From Ulota crispa (taxonomy: Eukaryota > Streptophyta > Bryopsida > Orthotrichales > Orthotrichaceae), in contig OY987249.1 in NCBI GenBank assembly GCA_963920765.1, positions 20,122,483-20,186,482 on the forward strand: 64,000 nt of DNA, in the 5' to 3' direction. The notes under the pieces were generated by a model, which saw only the letters and a program-made list of their open reading frames with translations, did not search any database and was not told the DNA's origin. The position numbers and the translations under genes are program-made. Shown here in pieces: positions 24,698 through 35,283 of this stretch (the first letter of the stretch is position 1; every line of letters begins with the position of its first letter).

Positions 24698-25995
24698 AGT
24701 GTTTTTTCAGGGGTTTTTTGATCCTTGAAATTACTTCATTGACTAAGTAGCAGTTGCTACAATACATATTATTGAAGTTAACTTTGACTACACAAATTTT
24801 TTAGTGTAATGATTTAGTGGCAAAATTCCAAAGCTAGCTGCACACAAAGTGGCTATAACATTCACAAATAAATAGTTTCAGAGGCAACCAAAATCAAAAT
24901 CAAACAAATTTCTTGGCAACAAGGCATCTCAAATCACCAAGATTTGGCTATAAGCAAAATAAACATAAGTAGTTTGAGTAATATTTCCGCAGTTGTTAAT
25001 AAAGTTCAACTGAAGGCCAATATTACCTAGTAAAATTCAATGAACCAGATCTACATGCTACAAAATGTCAAAATCCATGCACTAACTGTATAATATTGGC
25101 AATCATGTACAAGCTGTGGATTTACAAATGCATGTAGTAGAATCGATCACTTGCACAAGCTGAAGATATCAATGATCCAACACTACTGATCAATCACTAG
25201 TCTTGCACTACTTGATTCATTGTTTGATCCTACACATCAAGCATTTTTGTACAACGCTCTGCACACATCGAGCATCCTAGCAATTGAAATTCCACGACTA
25301 TTCAAGACACACCACTTGCTCAATGTCAATAACTTGTAGAGAGCTCACATCAATCAAACTCGACCACGAATATCTCTATCACAACTAGTATCATTACTGC
25401 CTTTGGTGTTGCTCACACAGCCATAGACTTGTCACTTGCAAAACGTTTCCATTCATTTTGTTAATAAAAGAGGTATTATACAAAGCTTTGAATTCCTCTC
25501 AGGAGTTCTACAAACCCTAACCAGAAACCCTAACTAGGTTAGGCATCAAATTATCATGTCATGCAATTTGATTTCATTTCACTTATGAGAAATAGACTAA
25601 ACTAAACTTACTTTGAAGCTGCGTGGCAAACAAATTTGAATTTACATGCTCAAAATTTTGTCAGCTTCAACCTATTTGTTCTTGGCTGAGTACCATTCAT
25701 CAAATGTTGAATTGTATGGGAAATTTTGCATAGTAAAGTGGCTATGAAAATACATTTCAACTATCGTTGGCAAGTGGTCTTGAAGTCAATTTTGGAGCTT
25801 CGTCTTCATGAAGCTCAATGTTAAAAACGTTCATTCATCTTCTACGCTTTCAAGGACTTGCACTATGGCAATCTCTGCAAGTTTAAGATACTTCGATAGC
25901 TCCCTCCTAAGAAGGGCATTTGCAGTGACTAATTTCCAAATCCGAGTAAAAGAATTTGTATAAAAAGGTTGTTGCAAAGATGCCGTTGCATTAGA
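24698..25995. other. intergenic, no gene seen
   Basis: AT-rich DNA between the PAL pseudogene and the hAT-like transposase. It may hold the non-coding 3' part of the latter element. I could not find its terminal inverted repeat. Confidence 0.45.
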
Positions 25996-28630
25996 CTACA
26001 TAGTTATTTTGAATAAAGAAGATTGCATGTCTAAGGTACGAGCAGACAATAAAATAGGAACGACCTTTACAACTCCAGATAAATCCTTTACTTCACGATC
26101 TATTGTATACTGGGCCTTGACAATACTCAAATGCATCGAGAATGTAGTCTCCAGATTAGACTCAGTAGAGCTCTTTTTCTGCAACCAGTATTGGGGGTAA
26201 CAAAAACCAAGAGCATCCATCAAAGTAGACGCTAGAAAACAAGATGTTAGCTCCTTTATTAAAGCTTTGACAACACCAACACATGAAGATTTCACAATTT
26301 GAACAATATCAACCAAATTCTTTTTTGTTACCATCTTTGGTTTTCCACCGTTAGGGCGAGGATGAGTAGCCCACCAAGAGTTAGCTTTGAAAAAAGAAAG
26401 CAATGTGCTCAATATTTGTGTCATTCATATCCAAGCATGGAGCTTACCATTTCATGGAAACAGTTGGATGAACACACTCAAGGATAGCCATGAAATCCCA
26501 AAAAGCAGTTGCGTCAAACCTTGTAGTTAGATCGAAATAAAGCTTATAGAGCTGCAACTGACATTGCTTGACTGCCACTATGTAGTCACACACATACACA
26601 TCCTGCCCTTGGGCAAACTTGTTGAGAGAATGAACAGCAATCAGTAAAGGAAGCAAGCACGTCAATCCCAGAACAACTTGCACATTACACAATGACTCCT
26701 AGTTAGACTGAGCATCCTTGTGTTTGACTGCATCCTTTGCCATTTTCATGATCAGAATCTTGTACTCGTCAATCACCCTCTGAGCTAGACTCAACATCGA
26801 GATCCAACAAGTTTTAATATTTTGTTGGATCTTATTGCCTTTACTTTGCATCAATGTTGCAAGCTTGACAAACTCTACATGTTTTTTGGAAGAATGGCTA
26901 AAGTACTTGTGCAAGCTAGATAAAAGAGACTCAATTTCACACACAAGTGAGTTTGCTCAAGTGAACAACAGCTCAATTAGTACGATGAACCATGTAGTGA
27001 ATTCCCTCTAAAAATGGAGCAGAAGACTCTTGGATTTTTTTGGTGACTCCATTCCTTACCCCCTGAAACACTGTAGCCCCATCTGCCCCAAATGATACAA
27101 GCATGCTCCCGACCTGCTCTCTAAGAAGCTCCCTTGTCTTTTCAAGATTTGAAAGTAGAATACTAGTGAGATTCTCTGCAATGGGTAAAATATCAATTCT
27201 CTCAAGCGCGACCAATAATGGAACCCGACGCCACTCACTAATGTAGTAGACATGGATTGAAATCCAAGACTTGTTATCTATGGTAGTTACTTCGTCACAA
27301 GACATAGACAAAAATTTGGACGACTGCATGACAACACGATTTTGTTTTAGCACTTGCTTCAAAATTGCATCAGCCATTTCTCAACCTGCATTGTCTGACC
27401 AATGCAGCTTTGGCAGTCCAGGGACCTATAAAAACTTGAACAAAGATTGACATGCTTCATATTCAAACATGGGACGACCTTGGGCTAGCAAATAAAAAAT
27501 CAACGCAAATTGAATTTGCTTTCTACTTCTCTCACCCTTCATTCCTTTTACAACAAGCAACTCCACAGAATCCTTACTCCTTGTTTTGTAAAGCCTTGTA
27601 TTGGCAGCATGCTTGCAATTCTTAGACACATAAAAGTCTCCTTCCTTGATTCCTAGATGCGGTAGATCTTTCTTTGCTTTTCGGCAACCAGCATGCTTTG
27701 AGATGGTATCAAGCTTGGGTGCAAGTAATTTCACACGCCCTGTGACTACAGAACAAATGATACACTTGACACTATGGTACTCTCTGTCAGCTCCTACGAT
27801 CATCTCTGCCCATGGTGTTTTGGCAGCCCAAGAATCTTGAAACTTGCGGTGATTTTCATAGCTCCTCTTCTTTTTCTTTGCAGGCTCATCTTCTATGTCA
27901 AGGTTGATCACCTGCCAGCAAAAACACACAAGAAACATTAGTGCACAATAAGCCCAATACAAAAGCAAAGGAGCAAAACAACATCGCATTCACACATCAA
28001 CACTTTAAAAAAATGAATTGAAGTCAAAAAGATTGCATGCAATATATAAAACAACACACAAACCAATATCAATGTGTGAACTAATCAACCCTTTGCTTGC
28101 ATTGCTTGCATTAGTGATTAACTCTGAATAGCTATAAAAGAGTCATGCGCAAATTAATTAGCTCAATTCTTTCTAAACCCTACCGAGCAAAGATATAAAA
28201 AAGTTGCAATCATGATTCAAGAAAGCTCACCTCTTCTAAATCTTTTGGTTGTGGAGACAAGTCTAGTAAGCCTCCAGGACAAACCAACTTCACGGCTGGA
28301 TTGCTACGTGATGAACTTGCAATCAATGACGTTGTGATTAACACCTGTGAGGGAGTGGTACTTGTCTTCTTCGGCAACCACAATGTGCCAGGATTGTCAG
28401 CATTACGGCTGCTACAAAAATACCTCTTCAGGGAATTACTTTCCGGGTATCTTCCCTTTCACTGCGAGAACTTCCACAAGCAAAAGTTCGATTGATTCTG
28501 TCAACAAATCAAGCCCACTCTCTGTTTGTGCTACAGCAAGATCCACATGATCAAGCCCGTCTTCTACCTGCACCCCAATACTATGGATCAATTTCTCAAC
28601 CTCTCTTACCCCATCCCAGTTCGAACCCAT
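25996..28630 (-). pseudogene. hAT-like transposase (zinc-finger-862 type), decayed
   Basis: Read on the minus strand, the pieces follow the family order: an N-terminal exon ending LSPQPKDLEE (donor near 28229), an intron, then VINLDIEDEPAKKKK, a BED-like zinc-binding segment (CIICS...HAGCRKAKK), MSCDEVTTIDNKSWISIHVY, FGADGATVFQGVRNGV, HYMVHRTN, KYFSHSSKKHVEFVKLA, SKGNKIQQNIKTCWISM, and LGLTCLLPLL...FAQGQDVYVCDYI. At least five in-frame stops interrupt it, including TAG and TGA just before EMADAILKQ and TAA after HRTN, and the N-terminal part (28436-28630) sits in a shifted frame. The element therefore cannot make its transposase. Terminal inverted repeats and the 8-bp target duplication were not located. 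Confidence 0.8.
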
Positions 28631-30651
28631 TTCTCTCGAAACACAGCGTCGTTACACAAAAATAAAACTCTCAAACAGAAGCAAACTCGCAATTGATGAA
28701 CATGCTCAAAACTCAAAATAGATGGATTCCTAAACTCAAGAAACCCTAGTTTAAATAATACACAAGAAACGTAGCAAATTTCAGTAGCCATTGGAACGAC
28801 TCTGGAATCTATAAGACGAAAAAATCACTATCAATTTCAAAACCCTACTTAGCCCACTCTCTTTGCTTGATACAAAATTGTAACAAAGATCAATAGCACA
28901 ACTCAAAACCTGAATACAAAACTGAAGAAATGAGCAAACCCTGTCCTTCTTAAAATCTTCCGCAGATTTTCAGAATAAATCCAATCAGCCAAATGCCTCA
29001 AAGGTCCACTTCGTATGCTACAGCAAAACTCAGTAAGTACCGAAGGCAATATAAAATATTCAAAAAAACGTGCAATTATTGCTGGCGATGGATACCTCTC
29101 AATAAACAAGTATAGTTGGCGATGGATATGCTCGGTTGTACAAATTTGACTGGCTACATCTCGAACTTGAAACCCTAGTTTATGGCGAGGACGGATACGA
29201 AGTGTGTGAAAAGCTGGCTACAGGTTGCGGTTGTGAGCTGCCTTTGTCGCAAGCTTGGCGATGGTTACAAAAAGTAGGGTCACGGGTATAGGCTACACAT
29301 ACGTGGCAGGCATGCAATACTGGCAACAGTAATCAAAGAAGGTGTAGATTTTTGGCAAAAATCTTTATTATCTTCCTCATATTTCTTAAGGTCATGTCGC
29401 TATCTTATATACTCTATTGAATAATGGCGATATATCACCTGTAAAAAAACAATGTTTTTAGCTATGGGGACACATGTCCAATTTTGTCAAAAAGTTAGGA
29501 CAGCCTGCCATGAAACTTGGCCTCTTTTATTGCACATATGTCAATCAATGTGGGGCCTATCAGTCAATGTGGGACCTGTTAAGAGATGAACGAGAGCCTG
29601 GGGAGAGAAAAAGACACCCTCTCTGAGAGACTACTAAATGTTATGATAATTTTATTTATGATATAAATAAAACAAAAAAAATTAGTTAGTTAATATTACC
29701 AAATAGAACCTACAAAATGAAAATTAGACATGTCATGCAAGGTACAATGATTGTAGGCCGATCTTTTATCAGATTAAACAAACAAACAAATTTGACCCTA
29801 AACGATTCGTGGTTCTACGATTATGAGATTATGAAAAACACTGATTTTTGTTAGGAGTTGCAACAACATATTACGATTCTCCACAACTCATTGTTTATAG
29901 AATTTAAATGATCTTAGAAATACATTCATCTTTAAATACTTAGAAATTAAAAATAATTGTAATTTTTTCCATGTATGTAACAGTAAATGACACTATTAAC
30001 GAGCAATATTTTTGTTAATCATGTACCACACATGTGATCACATAGAAATGCACATTCCAAAATACACTTTTGCAAAGGGCCATTGCAACCATGTACTTGG
30101 CGGGTTGACAAATCTCTTTTGATATCACAAGTATTGTCCTTTGAATCTTAAATCAATTAATGATTTGACATATCTTTTATACACGTCGTGACCTTGCTGC
30201 CACAAAAGCTTGTAGATTTGATGTGCTCAATAAACAAAACTATAGAAGGCAAAAAAAATGATAACATAAACAAAAATGAACAAAACATGTTCAGTTTGTA
30301 ACAAATACCAATATTTCGAGCAATATTTACAAACACGTGCTTCAAGTCAAAAGTACTCAATGTCCAAAATGAATTCCTTATGAAAGAAGAAACTTGAAAA
30401 TTATATAGAGATGACATGTTTCTCAAACAAAACCATATACATACCATATTTAACATATTTAACTACTCTACAGACTGTTTGAAGCCCACAAGTAATAATT
30501 TAGAAAATCAGTTTGGTTTGGAAGACATCAAAAAATACTTGTAAACATCCAAAATTGTATTCCAATCAAAAAACACATGTAAAATATGGGGAGATCTCTA
30601 GAAATTTAGAAACATGGAGAGTTCATAAGTACGTGAATAGTCCCTAAGTAC
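28631..30651. other. intergenic, no gene seen
   Basis: AT-rich DNA with no supported exon. Short open frames on the minus strand (28606-28791, 28903-29109, 30157-30456) show no recognisable motif. Confidence 0.4.
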
Positions 30652-30730
30652 TTAACCCCAAAATGGCCACAACACCAAAATGTGGTGTTTTTAACACTGA
30701 AATTTGGCACCGTGGGCATTTAGGGATTAA
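30652..30730. mobile_element. 79-bp remnant of a TTAA-flanked MITE
   Basis: TTAA, then CCCCAAAATGGCCACAACAC and the subterminal AAAATGTGGTG, are followed after about 30 bases by GTGGGCATTTAGGGATTAA. Both ends match the group at 43755-44689 and 63213-63892, so nearly all of the interior has been lost while both ends remain. Confidence 0.65.
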
Positions 30731-30904
30731 ATACGTCAAATATGAGATTTTATGGAAAACCTAGAAGTTATGAAAGTTTTAATTCAAAAGTTTGTTTTTT
30801 ATGGCTTATCTCTACAAGATGATTACTTCCCAATTGTTTATGTAAACAAGATGATTACTTCCCAAGTGTTTATGTAATGTAGAGTGTTCTAAAAGCAACA
30901 TTCT

Positions 30905-31274
30905 TGTATAAAGGATCCCATACGTAGCTCAAGAATAGATATGGAGTACCTTAGTCCTTGAGTGAACATCTTTAAGTCACAGAAGGAAAGGTATATTTTG
31001 CTACTAGAGCCAATCATACTGGTTTCACCTAATTTCTTTATAAGTTGCAAAAAACAATTTATGAAAGACCTAGAGTCACAAATAGGTGTATACTACAAAA
31101 AATTTGAAAATTCATCAACAATTCAATAATGCTTCAAACAATATGAAAAGAATTGTGTTACATTTGGCATCCATTTCTCTTTGTCTGAAAATTAGACAAA
31201 AATCTTCATATCCCGAAAAGCCCATGAAAAAGCACAGCAGCCTTAAAGTGACGATTTTAGAGCTTACTACCTTA
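30905..31274. repeat. foldback-element fragment (one arm)
   Basis: It matches the right arm of the foldback at 12389-14553: AGAGCCAATCATACT, GAGTCACAAATAGGTG, GAAAAGCCCATGAAAAAGCA, and the end TACTACCTTATA. The extra 450 bases present in the other copy's right arm are absent here. Only one arm is present, and its outer end falls inside the second exon of the small gene at 31272-31474. Confidence 0.7.
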
Positions 31275-31474
31275 TACCATATCAAGCTTCCAATCAGCTG
31301 TACTTTGACTATCAACGGCCTGCCTGTCCGGAGACTGAAGAAGAAAGAAAATGAGGAATGGCGAAGAAGAAGCTTAGATGCACCCACCTTCAAGACTTCA
31401 AGGCACTGCTGGGTCTCTTCATAGGTGCAGCTGCGGAGGCACCTGATCCGATCATGTCCCGACTCCAACGCCAT
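31272..31474 (-). CDS. 5' part of an unrecognised gene, cut by a repeat
   Basis: Exon 1 (31388-31474) starts at an ATG and encodes 29 residues, MALESGHDRIRCLRSCTYEE and on to CLEVLK. A 53-base intron with GT, a long pyrimidine tract and CAG follows. Exon 2 (31272-31334) continues in phase with SPDRQAVDSQSTADWKLDM and then stops in sequence belonging to the foldback fragment. The amphipathic, charged sequence looks like genuine protein, and the intron joins two open frames without a break. I do not recognise the family. The gene is probably truncated, although an independent short peptide cannot be excluded. Confidence 0.4.
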
Positions 31475-31981
31475 AGGGAATTATAACTCCGCCATGAGAC
31501 TATGCAGATAACACGGAATTTTCTGAGATAGGTGTGTAATCAGAGCTGGTCTCAAGTCCAAGCATCGATTTTTCACTAGACCGCAAGGCCAGAGCGCAAC
31601 AATGAGACTCTTCAGAACATGGTTGCAAGCAGCAGAAGACATGAATCACAAATTATATATTGTTTCACAGTAATTCGAACACCGCTTTCTTTCAGCATGC
31701 GGCGATGAGATTTTTGTCACATGTAAACAAAACTAAGAAAACAGTGTCGGATTGCAACATACCAGTAACTGAGAATTACAATGCACTCACTTGGCAGAGT
31801 GTGCAGGTTCTTCTTATAGTTGCGGACGACCGATCCAATGGAGACGTGTGAACAGCAGTGTGCACAGGAATGATCAGGATCGCCGCGAACGGTAGTGAAA
31901 TAAAAGAGTGGTCAAGTTAAAGAAAACTTCAATACAAGCAAGAACGAAAGAAAGGAGAAGTGAAAATATCACCGGAAAATA
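31475..31981. other. intergenic between small gene and ARM gene
   Basis: No exon recognised. It probably includes the 3' untranslated region of the armadillo-repeat gene and the upstream region of the 31474 start. Confidence 0.4.
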
Positions 31982-33499
31982 TTAGTCCACAGCGGGCATT
32001 GAGGGAGCGGATTGTTTGCCAGTCATGGCGTTCGCGTCTTGCTCAAGCAATGCAGCTCGTCGGTTCGGAGGGACGAAATCCAAGGACCAGTCTGTGTTCG
32101 CTAGGCGATTCGGAGTTGGGCTATGGTGGCCGCCCCCGCGTAACCGAGGAGTCGGATTCGAAAGAGCCGTCTGTGCTCTGGGCGGATTCGTGAATCCGTT
32201 CAGAGTGGGCGACAACATTATGTCAGGCCGAGTCGGAGACGACATTTTGTTGATCACAGGGGCCGCTGGAGCTTTGATCATCGAGGCAGAGGCAATCATG
32301 TCCTTCGTCTCTTTGGTGAAGACCGTCTGCTTGATGATGCTGGCCACTAGGGTTAGGGTTATGGTCTTCACAAACGCTTCTCGTCGTTTCAGGCCTTGTG
32401 GGGTGGGGTTGTCCTCGTCACAAAGCTCCGGGCCCAGGACGTTCAACAAAGCTCCCGCTGCGCAGACCTGCGTTTGGACCTCGGTACTCTGGAGCAGCTT
32501 GATGAGCGATTTGATAGCGTCGCTGTCGCGGATGAGGAGCCGACTAGCGACCTCCCGAGAGACGTTCTGTAATGCTCCCGCAGCCGAGCCGCACACGCAT
32601 GGCTGCGTGTGGTTCAGAAGGCGCACCAGCCATCGGATGCCGCCTTTCCGCCGAATCACTCGTATGGAGTCCACATCGGAGCTTATATTGTGCAGTGCTC
32701 CAACCGCCCGTGCCCTGACCTAAACCACGTCGAACTGCAATTCAGAATTACTCACATTTCTCTCATTCGCACTGAAACCGAATTTGCAGAATGCGAGGAT
32801 TTCAGGATTGACGATCTGTACATTTAGGGAGCTTGAAGAGAGAAGGTCTACTAAGGGAGGGATGGCGCCCAGGCTGCGCACTACTTTGCGCCCTTCGGGC
32901 TGAAAACAGATGCTCTGCAACGCACCTGCAGCATTTGCTTGCAGCTCCTCGTCTTTCGAACTCAGAAACTCAACCTAATCCACAAGGAGGTGCAATGATC
33001 GGAATGCAGCATGAAACATATTGATCGGATAGCAACCACGACACGAATTAGGGTTTCGTGTGAGTACCAAGGTGGACGCTCCTCCGCAAGCCAGTACTGC
33101 GCTCACATTCTCTTTCTCATAGCAGATGTTGAGCACCACGTTGGCGCCCTCAGCCTGGATCTTGGTACCCACGGACTGGTCGCTGAGGTGCTTCAGCAGC
33201 TGTCCGATGGCCTTCGACCCTACAGCCTTGCGATTCACCTCCTTGCGTGACAGAACCTTGAGAAGAGTCAGCAACTGCAGCAGCGCCTTCTGCTCAAAGA
33301 GCCACTTAGTTGGCTGGGACAGCTTCTCCTTCGCTTCCTCCAAGTCTCTGGCATCCTGGCCATCACCACACAGCTCAAGCGATCACAACGAACCCACAAA
33401 AAGCTACAAATATGTTGATCATCATGATGCAGAATCAGTGCAGAGGTTACGTGCATTTACATCGTCACTGTCAGGATTGGTCATGTCAGGACATTCCAT
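31982..33499 (-). CDS. armadillo-repeat protein
   Basis: Four exons join in frame: 33461-33499, 33068-33355, 32822-32974, 31982-32719, giving 405 residues from MECPDMTNPDSDD to PSMPAVD. About five ARM repeats fill residues 35-275, visible as repeated helix motifs such as QLLKHLSDQSVGTKIQAEGA, ELQANAAGALQSICF, GAIPPLVDLLSSSSLN, RARAVGALHNISSD, VCGSAAGALQNVS and QTQVCAAGALLNV. The C-terminal 130 residues are Pro/Ser/Arg-rich and probably disordered (SSPTRPDIMLSP, NPTPRLRGGGHHSPTPNR). ARM repeats bind protein partners; no enzymatic domain, U-box or F-box is present, so the partner and pathway cannot be stated. The exon 3 donor (AAT|GTACAG) was chosen because it restores the repeat rhythm SSLN|VRARAVG. 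No break was seen, so it looks functional. Confidence 0.82.
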
Positions 33500-34462
33500 C
33501 TTCTGCTCCAACGATCAACTCCAGGAATCTATCTTGACATTCTCGGCATTGCATCAAACCCAAGGTGCTCGTAAAAAAACCCACGGAATGTCTCAGTACT
33601 CTGGGATTTCAATTCGAGGAATGACGAATCACATCCTTGGGTTTGCTGAGGTGAATGACTCGGAGACGAAGCTGGAAGGCAGGGAAGAAGCGATCCAATT
33701 CAGCTGAACCATGAAGATCGACTCAGGTCGGCGGTTATTCCAGTTGACCTGTTTGACGCCTTATTCTAGAACCAGGGTGCAATTCACAAGATCGATTCTC
33801 AGTCTTGTTTCCAATAAAACCCAACCACCGTACGTCGCTAGCTACTACCCAGTTGTGGTACATGAGTTGCAGATTCTGGTATTCCGTTTATAGTCGGAGG
33901 TTGAGGCTTGGAGTTTCTACGGTTCCAGTCCAGCCGATAGCAGTGCCGTTGTGGTCAACCCTCCTACGCACATGGGCCACCAACACGCAGTCCATAGCTG
34001 GTTAACGGACGAATAAACATTCGTAGCAGACCGAGTGCAGTTGATCTTCAACGACTAATTTGAAGCCTGAGAAGCAGATTATCGTGACAGTGAACGGTAT
34101 AATAGCTGCACAACGTTGTCATGATGACAGCAAGAAGTCTACATATTTACAAAAACATCTCCAAAGAGGAGCACTGCATCATGCGACGAAAAACATCAGA
34201 CTTGAAAGGGTGAAGTTAACATCTACTGGTCAATACATCACATTGCAGGATGAAACATGCAGGTTCTTTCCTGAAGCTCCCACCTCTTCTACACCTAGCA
34301 CATTTAAGATTAAAGGTATAATCATCTCGCATTCCTTATTGCAACCGATATGACAAATTCGCCAATTTAGTTGTGTTGAAGGTGGTTCATCTGGATCCCT
34401 CTTATAGCGTCGTTGCCGCTGCCATGCCTGGTGGTGAGTCTACACAATTGATCTCTACGTCC
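33500..34462. other. upstream region of the ARM gene
   Basis: Moderate GC content. Possible exon-like frames occur on the plus strand (34060-34320 and 34381-34431), but their splice phases do not join, so no gene is called. The region probably holds the ARM gene promoter and the 3' end of the next minus-strand gene. Confidence 0.4.
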
Positions 34463-34895
34463 TCAAGATGCAGGAATAACAATTCTATCGCGCCTTTTTA
34501 TATTCGGTGTCTGCACAGAAGATCTGGGGGAGAACTGCAATTCTGGCAGAGCCGCTGCAGATGCTGCATATTTCTCAAAAACAATCGTCTCCATCTTCTT
34601 CTCGTCTGCATATTCTTCTGGATCCAAGCTACCACACTGAAAGCTTCTTAGCAGGGATTTTCGAAGTGCAAAGCATCCGACGTTGTCGCAGGCAACAAAG
34701 TCGGGATGATCGCCTGTTATTTTCGCAACTTGAACAGCTTTGCCCTTCTCTTTCAGGCCAGGAAGGTTTTGCTTTTTTATTTTCCTGACAGCTTCTTGTA
34801 TGGAAAGGCCGCCAGCTCCAGCTTCAGCGAATATTAGAATTAAGGAATGAAGCAGAGTTGCTGAGTCATTCTGGGATTCTTCAGCCTCCCAGGAC
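34463..34895 (-). CDS. last exon of a possible winged-helix protein
   Basis: One frame stays open for about 144 codons from an acceptor (TTCAG at 34896-34900) to TGA at 34463, which is long for chance. It lacks an early ATG. The first 80 residues read ATLLHSLILIFAEAGAGGLS, IQEAVRKIKKQNLPGL, KITGDHPDFV and GCFALRK. This is the helix-helix-helix-wing spacing of small DNA-binding winged helices, and most resembles the HARE-HTH domain of HB1 and ASXL-type chromatin proteins; that is an inference from pattern only. The C-terminal part is low in motif content (PEEYADEKK, PNIKRRDR). A possible first exon is an ATG-led Ser/Lys-rich frame at 34972-35160 (SSSEPAKPQSRKSNKTSF), which splices in phase only to an alternative acceptor at 34870. 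Confidence 0.5.
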
Positions 34896-35283
34896 CTGAA
34901 TGCAACATTATATATGCATCATACTGAACCAAATCATCGGAGACCACAGTTGCAAACCTGGTGCAAACTACTCAAAAAAGAATGGTTGGTTTGTTTTCCA
35001 GGCCCATACAAGGTACAATTTTCCTTTCAATGAAGCTAGTCTTGTTCGACTTCCTAGATTGGGGCTTAGCAGGTTCTGAACTTGACCTGTGCATTGATGG
35101 GCACGACCGAAGTGTGATCGAACAGTATAACGAAGAGATATCAATGGATAATTCAACCACGCAAACTGGATTGTCTTAAGAGCATTTTTTTATTACAAAT
35201 TTGAAACTTTTCTTTACATGCAAGCAATCACTCACAAACTGCTGAAGATAATCAAAAAATACTGCCGGGCAATAATGGATAAC

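Noticed and set aside
32016-32723. 235-codon plus-strand frame
   Set aside because: It is the exact antisense of the armadillo-repeat exon and has no independent features.
34060-34431. Possible plus-strand gene (ITLQDETCRFFPEAP and VVHLDPSYSVVAAAMPGG)
   Set aside because: The two stretches look exon-like, but their splice phases do not join and joining gives a stop.
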